64,000 bases of DNA from Ottelia alismoides (taxonomy: Eukaryota; Streptophyta; Magnoliopsida; Alismatales; Hydrocharitaceae): contig JAZKJV010005752.1 in the NCBI GenBank assembly GCA_037367405.1, positions 55,163 through 119,162 on the forward strand. The letters are read 5' to 3'. The position numbers were made by a program, and so were the translations under genes. The notes under the pieces are model-generated. The model saw only the letters and a list, made by a program, of their open reading frames with translations. It did not search any database and was not told the origin of the DNA. Numbering within the stretch: position 1 is the stretch's first letter; each line of letters starts with the position of its first letter. Below are positions 1 through 11,128 of this stretch, one piece after another.

Positions 1-705
1 TATTTTGTGTACATTAATAACTAATTTTATTTTATTCCTTTCTCATCTATTTTCTTTTATAGATGTTTTATTAAAATGCACAGAAATCCAAATTCAAAAT
101 GACATTGAAATCAAAGAAATTAATTAAGTCTGAGTGTTCACTAACAGTCTGTACAAAATGATCTTTTTCACGTTTTCTTTCATTTCTTCTTATTCTTAAT
201 CCAAAAATAGATTAATATGCAAATATTTATTTTTGATTTTATTATAATTTTTACTGATTTTTATCTTATTTTGAAAATGATAAAAAAATTATAAAACCTA
301 AAATTCAAGGCATTCTATGTACATAGAGTACCCTAAAAAATCACTTTATGCAAATGATCGATTTTGGTTTTGTTATCTACATGAAATTGTAGATCTCATC
401 AAGACGAGTAACTTTCATGAAGAAACTCTTTTTATCCGAGGTTGTTTGCTATTTTTTATTTTATTTTCTTTTTATTTTTAAATTTTCTGGAGCCCACACA
501 TGGCCGCTCCTAGAGCCGCCATATGTCACTCAATTTTCTTATTTATATTTATTTTATTTATTATAAAAAATAAAAAAATAATAAAAAAATAAAAATAAAA
601 ACCCACATGTTAAGATCTGGGTCGCCCGATCTCGGTCAATCGGATGGCCCAAGATCCGCCTTCTTCCTCCCTCCTTTCTAGATTTGGCGGGCACCGCCTA
701 CCCTC
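1..705 (+). repeat. Family-2 LTR H, left piece
   Basis: This stretch is similar along its length to the 5' LTR of E2 (about 20870-21600), including the run around TTTTATTAAAATGC, the AGTCTTCACTAACTGTCTGTAC-like region and the GC-rich end. It is therefore part of a family-2 LTR whose first roughly 500 bases lie left of the window. It breaks at CCCTC (701-705), where E1 is inserted, and resumes after 19494. No gene is seen. Confidence 0.8.
701..705. repeat. Target site duplication of E1, left copy (CCCTC)
   Basis: CCCTC is found immediately outside the left end of E1 (LTR starts TG at 706) and again immediately outside its right end (19490-19494). Joining the flanks restores a sequence similar to the uninterrupted family-2 LTR of E2 near 21580-21600. 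Confidence 0.85.
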
Positions 706-3700
706 TGAAAAACGATAAAGCGAGAGCCGCTAAATAGTGGCCTGACAAATCAGACTCACTGTCGCTGATGCAACTACTCAAGCCTTCCCGTTCGTCAACA
801 ATTAACCCACACAATCAATCAGGCAGTTAATAGCAAGGATTAAAATTTATTATACCCTACTAAGAAATGTACAATGGCAAGCAAGTAGGGGTCGAACACA
901 GGAAACAACGGTGCAGAGTATAGGCTAGAGTCAAAACCTAGGTCTAATACACCACTTAGCCAATCTAATTTTTTGTGGGTTTTTAATTTTTAATTTTTTA
1001 ATTTTTATTTAATTTTTAATTTTGTATTTTGGTTTTTAATTTTCTGATTTTTATATTTTATATTTTATATTTTTTGTTCTTTTTCAATATTGGAATAAGT
1101 AAGCAATATAATAAAAGAGAAGGTAAAATATTTATAAAAATATGCAAAAATAGTCAAAAATTCAGAAATAAAATCTTTTTGGTATTTTTATAAATGTTTA
1201 CTGTTTTTGTGATTTTTGGGTGATTTTCAGAATGTTATTGGTATTTTTAATTAACAAAATAAAGCAAAACAGTGAATAAGCTACTGGGTGGGGATAAAAT
1301 GAGAATTAAAAATAACAAACAACCACCAAAATTTTCCAAACTAATTTTAAAGTAAAGAGGTTAAAATATAGAAGAAACAGGAATTAAGTTTATATTTTTT
1401 TGAGTTTTCTATGATTTTATAAATTTTTTTGAAGTTTTTATGTATTTTCTAATTTTTAAGGTTTTTCTTTTGAGATTTTTAGTGATTATTGGACTGACAC
1501 TAAAATAGATTAAAATACATCATAAGTAATTTTTTTGGAATTTTTAGAGGTATTTTAATATTTTTTGGTATTTTCTAAGCTAGACAGTACTGTAAATAAC
1601 TATTTTTGATTTTTAATAAATAAAAAATGCGTTAAAAATGAAAAATAAAAATATGGCGTGCAATGGCGAGTTAACAGGAGCTTAAATCTATTTTTTGAGA
1701 ATTTTTGGCACTTAGATGATGCGTGAAATAAATAGCTCAAACATACAAAAATCCTAAGCCTGGCAGGGTATAAATGTAATTATAGAAACATCCAGGGGCT
1801 TAGGTGCAATTTTCACCAAAAGACACGTGCGACGCACGTGTTCTATCATTCACAGGGGCAGATTTGTAATTACAAAAAACTGGCAGGGCAACCATGCAAT
1901 TTTCCCAAAAACATATTTAATTAACTACGCACAAGGGTATAACTGCAAATACCTAAAAGTTCGGAACCAAAAATGCAAAATGCCCAAAATGCACGCGCCC
2001 CAGTCACGTGAGATGGCGTGGCGAGGACTAAAGTGCAAATAAAATAAGTGCGGGGGCCTAAGTGCAATTATTACAAAAACTTTTAAACTGGAAATAAAAA
2101 TTCTAGGGCTAAAACGTAAATACAAAAATGCTTGGGCTTAAAATGCAAAATACCCAAGTTCCAGATCGTGCGACCGATGGAGCTTCACTTGGACGCGTGG
2201 CACGCATCGAACGGCGGGTACCCCTTCGTCCTGGGCGGCTAGGATTAGATCTTGGAAGGTTGATCGAACGGCGGGGGACACCTGGCGATCGGACGACTGA
2301 CGTGCGCCTGGAGGGGGGCTGCTGATCCAACGGCGGGGAGAGGGTCACGAAGAACACCTCCACCGGTGAGCTTTGGCTGGCGATTGCAGCCGACACATGG
2401 CCGCTCCGACCCTAGGATCAAAGGCAAAATGATCCTGGAGCCCCTCCGCGTCTGACGGTGGTCTCAAGCGAGGCGGCGACGGCGTGGGGAGCTCGGACGG
2501 CGAAGGCGACCTAGGGGGCTGCTCCTGGGGCTTTCGAGGGTCGAAGGAGCCTTCTCTTGGGCTCGGACCTGCAAGGTTAGGTGCACAAAATCCAAGCGAA
2601 CAAAAATGGGGGTTCTGATGGTTCGTTGGAGGCGAAAGGTGGCTCGGGCGTGCAGCTCCGGCGAGCGGCGGAGAGAGGAGCTCATTAGCTCGATATGGGC
2701 GAGATCGAGGGGGATGGAAGGGTGGAGTGGAGCGACGGAGTGAAGGGGAAGGAGATGGAGGTGACAGGTGATCGGATGGACGCGTGGAGTGACCGGAAAC
2801 GGTGGGCGGAGCTCAGCTCCGCCGTGGGCTTCGATCGATGATTCACGGCGATTAATAAAAAGGCGATCCAAATTACTCCTAGGCTAAGCTATCCTACACT
2901 AGAGCTACAAGAAAATGGAAAGAGAAGAGGGAGAAGCTCACCAGAGACGACGGGCTGGAAGGCGCGACGGAGCTCCGGCGAGGGGTGGATCTCTTCGATT
3001 CGACGCCAAACGACTCAAACCCATGCTCGATTCGATGCCTGTTGTCACTAGGAACACGAAGGGCTAGGGGTTTTAGGGTGGAAATGGCGGAAGAAGGATC
3101 AAACTTTGAATCGACGTTGGGGGGTGCCTTTTGAAGGGTCGACGGACGGCGTGGAAGATGAGGTCAAACGCCATGATCAGTGGTCCACAGCCCAAGAAAT
3201 CACCTGGGCGTGAATCACCACTGATCGAGGAGCAAAAACGCAGAAGGCATCGACATGAATCGGTGCAAGGTCAGCCCTAGAAAATGGCGAGAAGAAGAGA
3301 CAAAATGGTTGTCTGACAGGTCTAGAGGAGGAGGTCAGACAGTTGACCGAGGTCAACTGTCAAACCAACCTGGTTGGTCCACGTGGACCAACCAGGAAAA
3401 ATCCTCTAAAAAATATTTCAAAAATCGTTTAAAAATAGAAAATGGATTATTTACATTTTAGTTAAAAAATAAAAAATGTTTATTAATTTATGAAATATTT
3501 TGTTATGATTTTAATTATTTTTCTGAAATATATTTTTACTAATTTACTTTTGTATCCCTTATAGGTATATTTCCTATATATTTTAGTCTTTAATTTTTAT
3601 TTTATGTATTTTAATTTTATTATTTTTATTTATTATTTTCTAAAATTATAGAATACTTTTATATACACAAATATATTTTTATTTTATTTTATTGATATGT

Positions 3701-4531
3701 TTTGTATATTTAATAAAATATAGGTAGATATTGTATAGGTTTGTACCTAGGTATAATACCTGTGTATTTTAGTTACAAGTATTTTATATTGAGTTATTTT
3801 GAGTTTTTTTCCTTATTTTAATATACAAATATATTATAAGTAATATTTACAAAATTATAAAAATATAAAAATACAAAAATAATGAATAAATAATAAATTG
3901 AATATTTTAAGCTGTACATGTATACAATGTGGGTCCAAAACTCAACTTTCAAACCGTAGCTCCGTCAAATGCGAAACCACCACCATTAAATAGATTATTT
4001 TATCCTATATACAATTAAAGGTGAATTTGCTGCATTTGGAGTTTTCATTTGTGAGATACAGGTCTGGGAAGTTGGGATTCTGGATTTTTATTCAGACCAT
4101 AACTTTTTATCTGTACATTATTTTTCAGTGAAATCAATTTTGTATTTTTCTATATAAAAATATCTACAACTTTCATGTACAAAGTTTCTTTATTTGATGC
4201 ACAAAAAGTGGAACCAAAAATAGGTCCCAAAATGAATAAAGAATGAATTAATAAATATAGGTATTATCTCCCCCTACTTTATTCCTTGTCGACCTATTCA
4301 TCAAGATGCCTAGGTCTCGGGGTTTCGGGTCATAAAATATATTCAATATTTTATTCTTATTCTTTTCTTTTCTTTATTCTATAATTTTGGCATTAAAAAC
4401 AGTATTTTATACACTTTTTACACACAGATGCATGAATGCTAAATTACTCTATTTAATGCTATTTTCAGGCATTTGCTAGGGTTTTTGAGGCCAAAATGAT
4501 AGAATAAAGATGATGAAATGTGGATTCATCA
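706..4531 (-). repeat. E1 3' LTR
   Basis: It pairs with 15720-19489. Read on the minus strand it starts TGATGAATCC at 4531 and ends TTTTTCA at 706. The first 29 bases of the + strand (706-734) are missing from the partner LTR. The centre (about 2130-3400) is GC-rich and the outer thirds are AT-rich. It holds a perfect 28-bp palindrome at 3369-3396 that the other LTR has lost. Open frames inside it (for example 2464-2871 on the minus strand) have no recognised domain. Confidence 0.92.
3369..3396. promoter_or_regulatory. 28-bp perfect palindrome with a CACGTG core in the E1 3' LTR
   Basis: The palindrome is centred on GGTCCACGTGGACC and contains CACGTG, the plant G-box core bound by bZIP and bHLH factors. 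Related palindromes sit at the matching place in the LTRs of Y (58851-58872, 22 bp perfect) and E3 (about 40262-40283, imperfect). In the E1 5' LTR the whole palindrome and some flank are absent near 18340. The position is upstream of the likely promoter, which suggests a U3 element; binding is inferred. Confidence 0.6.
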
Positions 4532-4545
4532 TCCCCCTATACTTT
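4532..4545 (-). other. E1 polypurine tract
   Basis: Read on the minus strand, AAGTATAGGGGGA lies directly before the LTR start TGATGAATCC. It is the expected primer for plus-strand DNA synthesis. The same core occurs before the LTRs of E2, X and Y. Confidence 0.9.
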
Positions 4546-6500
4546 ACCTTTGCTAGTCCCTAGCAAACACTTATGCAATAAGTGCAAAAAGAAAAAGAAA
4601 GAAAAGAAAAAGAAGAAGTTGGATTTTATTTGATCAACAAACTTGTCTTCACAAAATCAAAGTTTGGAGCTTAAGTCGGACCTTTGGAATTTTAGTGCGG
4701 GCTGAACCTTAATGAGAACCGAATTTGAAATCCAACAGTCCTTGAGAATCCCGAAACTCTGTCCAAGTCTCCTCAATAGCCAGGTCAGAAATACTTCAAC
4801 TCATACGCAAACTCTTACGACTATGAATCTGACTCGTATAGTGTAAGTGATGGAGGCTCTCCCCAACTAGAATGACAAAGAGACTGACTTCTCCAGTACA
4901 ACAACCCAATGATTCCCCAATCCAATAACTCCATCCTCGAGGAGCGGGGTATTCCCTTCTAAGTTCAAGTGGCAACCAACTCAAGAAGAGGGGGTGAAGA
5001 GAAGAATGGACGGTAGCCAGTGTAGCTACCTATCCTGGTATGCAAGACTAGTGTAGTCAAGTCATCCTGCTGCAGGCTCACATATTTGACTTTGGAACTC
5101 AAGCTTGCTTATTGACTTTGTACATACTTGCAGGCTTTTTATTTTTGTACATGCCTGAACATATATAATTTTTTGAATACTATATACAACAGCATTTACA
5201 TAAGGAGTTTTTCCTCTTGAGCCAGTAGACTATCCCTCTTTTGAAGCTTTATCGCAACCCACGGCCTCCTGTCTTTAGACTTCCTTATCATTGGACGGGT
5301 TGGGGTGCACTTCCCTCCCTAGAGGAGGACAAATGTTTCCACTTGTGTGCGTCTCGTACCGGCAAATCCAATCCCCTCACCACCCCAACTGAGTTGAGCC
5401 ATGTGAAAGGTGCAAGTGTCCAAGTTAGGTCATTATCAACAAGAGTCGTGCGTGTGCTCCGAAATACTCTACTTAGGCAGTCAAGAATCCATTGAACCAA
5501 GTCCCGTGATCCTCAAAGAATTAAGTCAACTAGACCTGAAGTACCTCAAACCCAGTTCCTATAAGGTTCCTGTTATTAGGTAGATTTTAAGGTCCAATCA
5601 AGCTCCAATCTCCGGATTTTACTTAGACTTGTTCAACTATCAAACTCAATCCGAAAAATGCTCATGCTATGCAGATGCAATGCAGAAAAAGTATTTTTGT
5701 GATGCACTTTTTCAAAGATTTTGAACTTTTTATGGATTTTTGAAAAGATGATGATGATGCATATGCAGATGCATTTTTTTTTTTGTATTTTTCAAAGAAA
5801 TTTTTCAAATGTTTTTGGATTTTAATTTTGCAAATGTTTTTGGGATTTTTGAAAACAAAAAGATTTTGGCTGAAAGCTAGGTGAAAATATGTATACGGGG
5901 GTGCTTCTTTATATATACAAGAAGTGGATTTTAAGAATTTACAGGGTAAGTGATCAATTTTATAAGTACATAGTGGATTTTGGTGTGATGTAAATATTCC
6001 TCAAACTTATTTGGCACAAGCTTTTTCAAACAATTTTTGAAAACTATAGTCCAAAATAGTTTTTTACAAACATTTTACAAACATGTTCACACATTTGAAA
6101 ATCATTTTGCAAAGGCTTTCAAAACAGTATAGATAGATTTTTCAAAATATTTTTGCAAACATTTTTCAAACCATTTACAAATCATTTTGCACACATTTTT
6201 CTTTCACACAAAGAAAAGAAATTTTACAAACCACACATTTTTACAAAGGTTGAAAACATGTAACAAAATATTTTCAAAATAATTTTCAATAAATGTTCAC
6301 AAAGATTTTCAAACTATTTTTCAAACATTTTGCAAAAACCATTTTCACCTGATTTATTAGTCAGTAGGTACAAAAAGAATTTGAGGAACAAAACACCTTT
6401 TTATTAAAGATTTTTAATGAATTTTAAAGAATTATTAGCCATATTATTTAAGAAAATACAAAAGTACGAGTTATGGCTAAAGTATATACGCAGTATATAT
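4546..6500 (-). other. E1 3' untranslated region
   Basis: No coding signal is seen. The part at 5230-5560 is conserved in E3 (32190-32500) and, on the opposite strand, in Y (53480-53880). It contains the ATCCCTCTTTTGAAGCTTTAT segment at which E3 is cut off. From about 5640 to 6360 it is a simple-sequence-like mix of TTTTGAAA, TTTCAAA and TTTTGCAAA words, also present in E3 and Y. Confidence 0.7.
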
Positions 6501-6502
6501 GA

Positions 6503-7021
6503 CCCCCCTATACTTAGCTTGAGCTATGTCCTCATAGATCAGAGAGAAAAGAGAAGACATAACTTGTACTGAGTTATGGGAAAATCTAAAGAATCAAGGA
6601 ATACAGAGATGAATGAACGAATGAGAAGTTGACCGTCCCCCCTATACTTAGGATCAAATAATCCTAAGTATAGCAGACTGTACACAAAGCATGGAGGGTC
6701 AAGGGTGGGAATGAACAGATCGTACTCGGGTTGTCTCCCCCTATACTTAGGGTAAGATATCCCTAAGTATAGACAAGAAGAGGAGACAATGGAGAGGATC
6801 GAGATAAATGAAAAACTCGGGGTGCACACCCCCTATACTTAGGACAAAGTACGTCCTAAGTATGGAAAACTGTCTACAAGGGCGGCACCTTTTTGATACA
6901 AAAAGAAGATAGAAAAGGAAAAGAAGAAAAGAAGAAAAGAAGAAAAGGGATGAAAGTGGATATGAGCAACTCGGGATGCGCATCCCCCCTATACTTAGGA
7001 TAGAGTACATCCTAAGTGTAG
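6503..7021 (-). repeat. E1 array of hairpins carrying polypurine-tract copies
   Basis: Four hairpins of about 32 bp lie at 6642-6673, 6741-6772, 6833-6864 and 6989-7021, with starts 92-156 bases apart. Their arms are CTATACTTAGG and CCTAAGTATAG, and the loops are 8-12 bases. On the minus strand each is followed by GGGGG, so each downstream arm copies the tract AAGTATAGGGGG found at 4532-4545. A fifth copy at 6503-6516 lacks the matching arm. The integrase reading frame runs through three of the hairpins. Confidence 0.85.
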
Positions 7022-8444
7022 CAATGATGAAAGGGATGGCATCAATTCGGTAGAAGAGGATAAAATAAATTGAAAAGAAGAAAAGAAGAAAAGAAAAAGA
7101 AGAAAAATCATTCAAAAAATTTTGTTGTGCTTCGCTTTTCTCTGCCTCTTTGGAGATATTCGGCTCATCCTCATAGATTACTTGAACTGAGTCAACGACA
7201 GCTATGAATGTATCATGTTCAAGGTATGGCTTCAGAAGCTGTCCATTGACTACAAATGGTTGTGCGTCAGCTGACAGATTGGATATCAATACACTTCCGT
7301 TGTCACGCACCTGCCTAACCAAAAATGACCCATTCCATTTGCTCTTCAATTTACCTAGAAAGATCTTCAATTTCGCATCAAACAACCACACCTTCTGACC
7401 TGGATCAAAGGACTTGCGATGGATATGCTTGTCATGCCATGTTTTGACCTTCTCCTTGTACATCAGGCTGTTGTCATATGCATAATCTCTGAATTCCAGT
7501 AATCTGTTCAGATCCAGTTTTCTGTTCTTTCCTGCTTGCTTGGAGTCCAAATTACAGATGTTTATGTCCCATAAGGATTTGTGAATTAGTTCGACGGGCA
7601 AATGACATGGCTTGCCATACACAAGGCGGTAGGGAGACATTCCCAAGGGTGACTTGTACGCTGTTCTATAAGCCCAAAGAACAAAATCAAGCAGCTGAGA
7701 CCAGTTCTTGCGATCCGGACGCACAAGCTTCTGTAAGATTGTCTTGATCTCCCTGTTTGAACATTCAGCTAAGCCATTGGACTGCGGGTAGTAGGGTGAA
7801 GCAACACGATGCTCAATGCAAAATTCTTGGGTCAGCTTCTTCACCTCTCTGTTTATGAAATGACTACCCCCGTCAGATATGAGAATCTTGGGAATCCCGA
7901 ACCGTGCTATGATGTGATCTCTCAAGAATCGACAGACAGTCTTACTGTCGGCGGTTCGGGCGGGAATAGCCTCCACCCATCGACTGACATAATCGACAGC
8001 AAGCAGAATATTTTCATAACCCTGACTGTTGGGAAACGGGCCCATGAAGTCGATGCCCCATGCGTCAAAGACGTCTGATATCTGAATGTATTTCAGAGGC
8101 ATCGTGTCTCTCATTCCTATGGTTCCGCTCATCTTCTGACAGTCAGTGCAGCATTTGACATACTCATCTGCATCTTTGAATAATGAAGGCCACCGGAGGC
8201 CACTTTGAAGAACTTTCACTGCCGTTCATTTGCCTAAATGATGTCCTCCAGAATCTTGGTCGTGACATAAAGCGAGGACACTTGGAACTTCCTCCTGAGG
8301 AATGCACCTTCTCCAGATACAATCTGCTCCCTCACAAAACAAATACGGGTCTTCCCACTGGTAGAAATGGATTTTAGACAAGAACCTGTCTATTTTCAAT
8401 TTAGGCCAGTCCTGTGGGATTTTCTTGGCAACCAGGTAGTTCAC
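6747..8444 (-). pseudogene. E1 integrase with zinc-binding N-terminus, interrupted
   Basis: One reading frame covers a zinc-binding segment (8444-8226, ending CHDQDSGGHH before a stop) and the integrase core (from 8219). Numbering from the Met at 8219, CCTDC supplies the cysteines (residues 23-27). The catalytic triad is D57 (WGIDFMGPFP), D116 (LISDGGSHF) and E152 (GLAECSNREIK), with the D-35-E spacing of retroviral-type integrases. A DNA-binding C-terminal segment ends near residue 350 (YEDEPNISKEAE). The frame then stays open for about 140 mostly hydrophobic residues through the hairpin array. A TGA at 8223-8225 separates the zinc-binding part from the core, so no intact protein is made. 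The triad itself is preserved. The enzyme joins the element's cDNA to chromosomal DNA. Confidence 0.9.
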
Positions 8445-8525
8445 GATGTCCGCATACCAAGGAAGTGAGGCGACAGACAGAATTGCCTCATCTGGAAAGG
8501 TCTCTGTGATCAGCTTCAGGTTCAG

Positions 8526-8852
8526 CTAAGGAGATTCCGGTTCAGGAAGCCTTGACAGATGATCGACCACTACATTCTTTACCCCAGGTTTATCGTTGAT
8601 TTCCAAGTCAAATTCCTGGAGGAGAAGGATCCACCGAATGAGACGTGGTTTGGCGTCCTTCTTCTGCTGTAAGTACCGAATGGCCGAATGATCAGTGTAA
8701 ATGATTACTTTGGACCCAAGGAGGTATGATCTGAACTTTTCCAAGGCAAAGACTACCGCTAGCAACTCCTTTTCAGTGACAGTGTAGTTTTTCTGGGCTT
8801 CATCGAGCGTTCAGCTAGCCTAGTGAATCACAAATGGTACATTATCTTTCCT
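8526..8852 (-). pseudogene. E1 RNase H domain, interrupted
   Basis: The domain continues the reverse transcriptase frame. After the RT stop, the usual connection [17 protein letters not shown] and [17 protein letters not shown] is readable, broken by three stops. The open part (8765-8526) has [10 protein letters not shown] with its catalytic Asp, the [17 protein letters not shown] block, and VVDHLSR, where families usually have VADHLSR. It ends at a stop just after LPEPESP. The domain removes RNA from RNA-DNA hybrids during reverse transcription. Confidence 0.88.
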
Positions 8853-9923
8853 CTATCCCAGTACAGCTCCGATGGCATAATCTGACGCGTCAATCATGAT
8901 TTCGAAAGGCTGAGTCCAAATCGGTGGTTGTAAGACAGGGGCCTGCGTGATGAGCTCTTTCAACTGATTAAAGGCAAGGAGCACACAGTCATCTACAATG
9001 AATTCATTGTCCTTGCCGAGCAACTCAGTCAACGGTCTGGCTAGTTTACTGAAATCTTTGATGAAACGTCGGTAAAAACCGACATGGCCCAAGAATGACC
9101 AGACTTGCTTGATATTTGTAGGTGGCTCAAGTTTGGAAATCACATCCACCTTGGCTGGGTCAACCTCCATTCCACGCTTAGAAACAACGTGGCCCAGCAC
9201 AATTCCTTCGATCACCATGAAGTTGCTCTTCTCCCACGAGAGCACAAGATTGACTTCGCAGCACCTCCATAGGACTCGGTCTAAATAATCCATGCATTGA
9301 TCGAATGAATCTCCATAGACCGAACAATCGTCCATAAAGACCTCAAGAAAGTTGCCCACCATATCGGTAAAAACGGCAAGCATACACCTCTGAAATGTGG
9401 CCGGGGTGTTGCAAAGCCCGAACGGCATCCGTCTGAAGGCATATGTGCCAAAAGGACATGTGAACATGGTCTTCTCTTGATCTTCAAGAGCAATAGCAAC
9501 TTGATTATACCCAGAGTAACCATCCAAGAAGCAGAAATATTCCTTCGCAGCCAATCTCTCCAAGATCTGGTCGATGAAGGATAGAGGAAAATGGTCCTTC
9601 TTGGTAGCGAGATTAAGTCTTCTGTAGTCCACGCATACTCGCCAAGAAGTGGGTACTCTGGTTGCGATCTCCTCTCCTTTGTCATTCTTCACAATGGCGA
9701 TCCCTGATTTCTTGGGCACAACATGCAGATGGCTCACCCATTTGCTGTCGGAGATGGGATAGATAAATCCCGCATCACACTATTTCTGAATCTCTTTCAT
9801 AACGACCTCCAGCAGGTTAGGATTTAGTCTTCTCTGCAGTTCTCGAGAGGGCCTGCAATCTTCTTCCAGAAAGATGCGGTGCGAGCAGAGTGACGGATTG
9901 ATCCCATGGAGATCAGAAGTTCG
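8853..9923 (-). pseudogene. E1 reverse transcriptase, interrupted upstream
   Basis: From the Met at 9737 the frame is open for 294 residues. It shows VCVDYRRLN (34-42), FLDGYSGYNQ with the first catalytic Asp at 72, FGTYAFRRMPFGLCNTPATFQ (96-116), the active site VFMDD (133-137), GIVLGH, and the SFLGHVGFYRRFI thumb block, then FEIMIDASDYAIGAVLG. Upstream, the normal Athila-type lead (RTSDLHGINPSLC and LEEDCRPSRELQRRLNPN) is readable in the same frame. It is cut by stops where tryptophan is expected (TAG near 9924 and near 9780). The catalytic residues are intact, and the loss is by point stops. Confidence 0.92.
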
Positions 9924-10337
9924 CTAGCCTATCGCCTTGCGGTTGCGTTCAAGAACCTCCATCAGACGAGATTCTTGGTCTTCGGTCAGATGGGCATTGA
10001 TGATGATTGGGTGCATATTAGGTTCTCCCGCAAGGAAGGCATACTTCATGTTGGAGGTCAAGGGTTTTAGCTCTGGTGGAGTCTGAGCTGCTTCAGCGGT
10101 GACTTCAGCTATCAGTGCAGGTGGTGATTCATTCAACTGTTCGGTGTCCACCATATTCTGATCTGCTTCTTCTCTCAAATCCTGACAGAATTCCTCAATG
10201 ATGTCTTCTTCATTCAAAGATTCTTCAAACTTCAGCTCTTGATTTTGAAGGCACATCACCTCCACGGCGGTCTCTTGCAGCGCATCAGCAAGTTCCTCAT
10301 CCTGATTGATAAGGGGAAATTCGACTGCGGTCTCCAC
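9924..10337 (-). pseudogene. E1 pol linker between protease and RT
   Basis: An open acidic segment of 137 codons, rich in Glu, Asp and Gln (EFPLINQDEELADALQ, ESLNEEDIIEEF), ends in LKYAFL-like and LMEVLERNRKAIG motifs that normally lead into the RT. It shares its frame with the RT and integrase but not with the protease upstream, so a frameshift lies between 10337 and 10440. It has no catalytic role that I recognise. Confidence 0.75.
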
Positions 10338-10438
10338 TTCCTCCTCGGGGCAGAGGAGTTAATGGATTTCATTGTCATCTAGGAATAAGTTGGTATCTTG
10401 AATTTCTGCGAGAAAGTCGCAGTCGTCAGCATACTCAA

Positions 10439-11128
10439 TCACCCTTGCACATGATGTAGATGTCTGTTCGGCTGGTGTCCCTCAGACAGGGACTCTACTC
10501 TGATTATTTCATTGCCAGCGCCAAAAGTGATTTCTCCCATCCCATAATTCACTACTGCGTTTGATGTCCGCAGAAATGGTCTTCCAAGTATGATCGGGGT
10601 AAGGAGCAATGGAGAGGGGACATCCATATCTAAGACCACAAAATCGACCGAGAATGACTTTCCCTGAACCGTGACGATTACGTCCTCCAACAGGCCCCTA
10701 GCCCGCTTGACTGATTTGTCTGTGAACTGTAGAATCATCTTTGTAGACTTGAGCGGTCCTAGCCTGAACTCCGTGAGTAGCGAAGCTGGCATCAAGTTCA
10801 CAGAGGATCCGCTGTCGAGAAGTGTTCTCTCGAACTCCTGATTGAACATCTGGCAACGTACAAGAGGTGCTCCCATATATGGCTTTTTATCCGGGAGGTT
10901 GCTGATGGTGTTAATGGTGGCCATTGTGAGAATATGCTTTTCGGACTTGCCACCCTTGCTTCTGGAGTTGTGGGGATTCGGCCTGCGCTTGGTCGTACAT
11001 GCCTCTTTTAATCCTTTCTTCACGACTGGCATGTACTCAAGAGCTTTCATCAATGGCATATTCAGCACCAAATTCTGAATGATTTCTATGATGGCAGGAT
11101 CAGACAAATCATTTTTCAAATCTTTCAT
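10439..11128 (-). pseudogene. E1 aspartic protease
   Basis: A 229-codon frame starts with the conserved lead NMPLMKALEYMPVVKKGL and holds the retropepsin-type active site LLDSGSSVNLMP (catalytic Asp at residue 105). The second half shows VLDMDVPSPLLLTPIILGRPFL, the usual flap-distal block. The protease cuts the Gag-Pol polyprotein. The upstream junction with gag is frameshifted at a run of A near 11128-11135, and the downstream junction with the linker is out of frame, so the domain is intact but isolated. Confidence 0.9.

Noticed and set aside
2464..2871. Arg/Pro/Ser-rich 135-codon frame in the E1 LTR as a host gene
   Set aside because: It lies in a GC-rich LTR part, is not preserved in the partner LTR, and has no domain. 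It is kept only as a low-interest LTR frame.
6503..7021. Regularly spaced palindromic repeats resembling a CRISPR array
   Set aside because: The window is a plant genome, the spacers are related to each other, and the same array occurs inside several retrotransposons at the same place.
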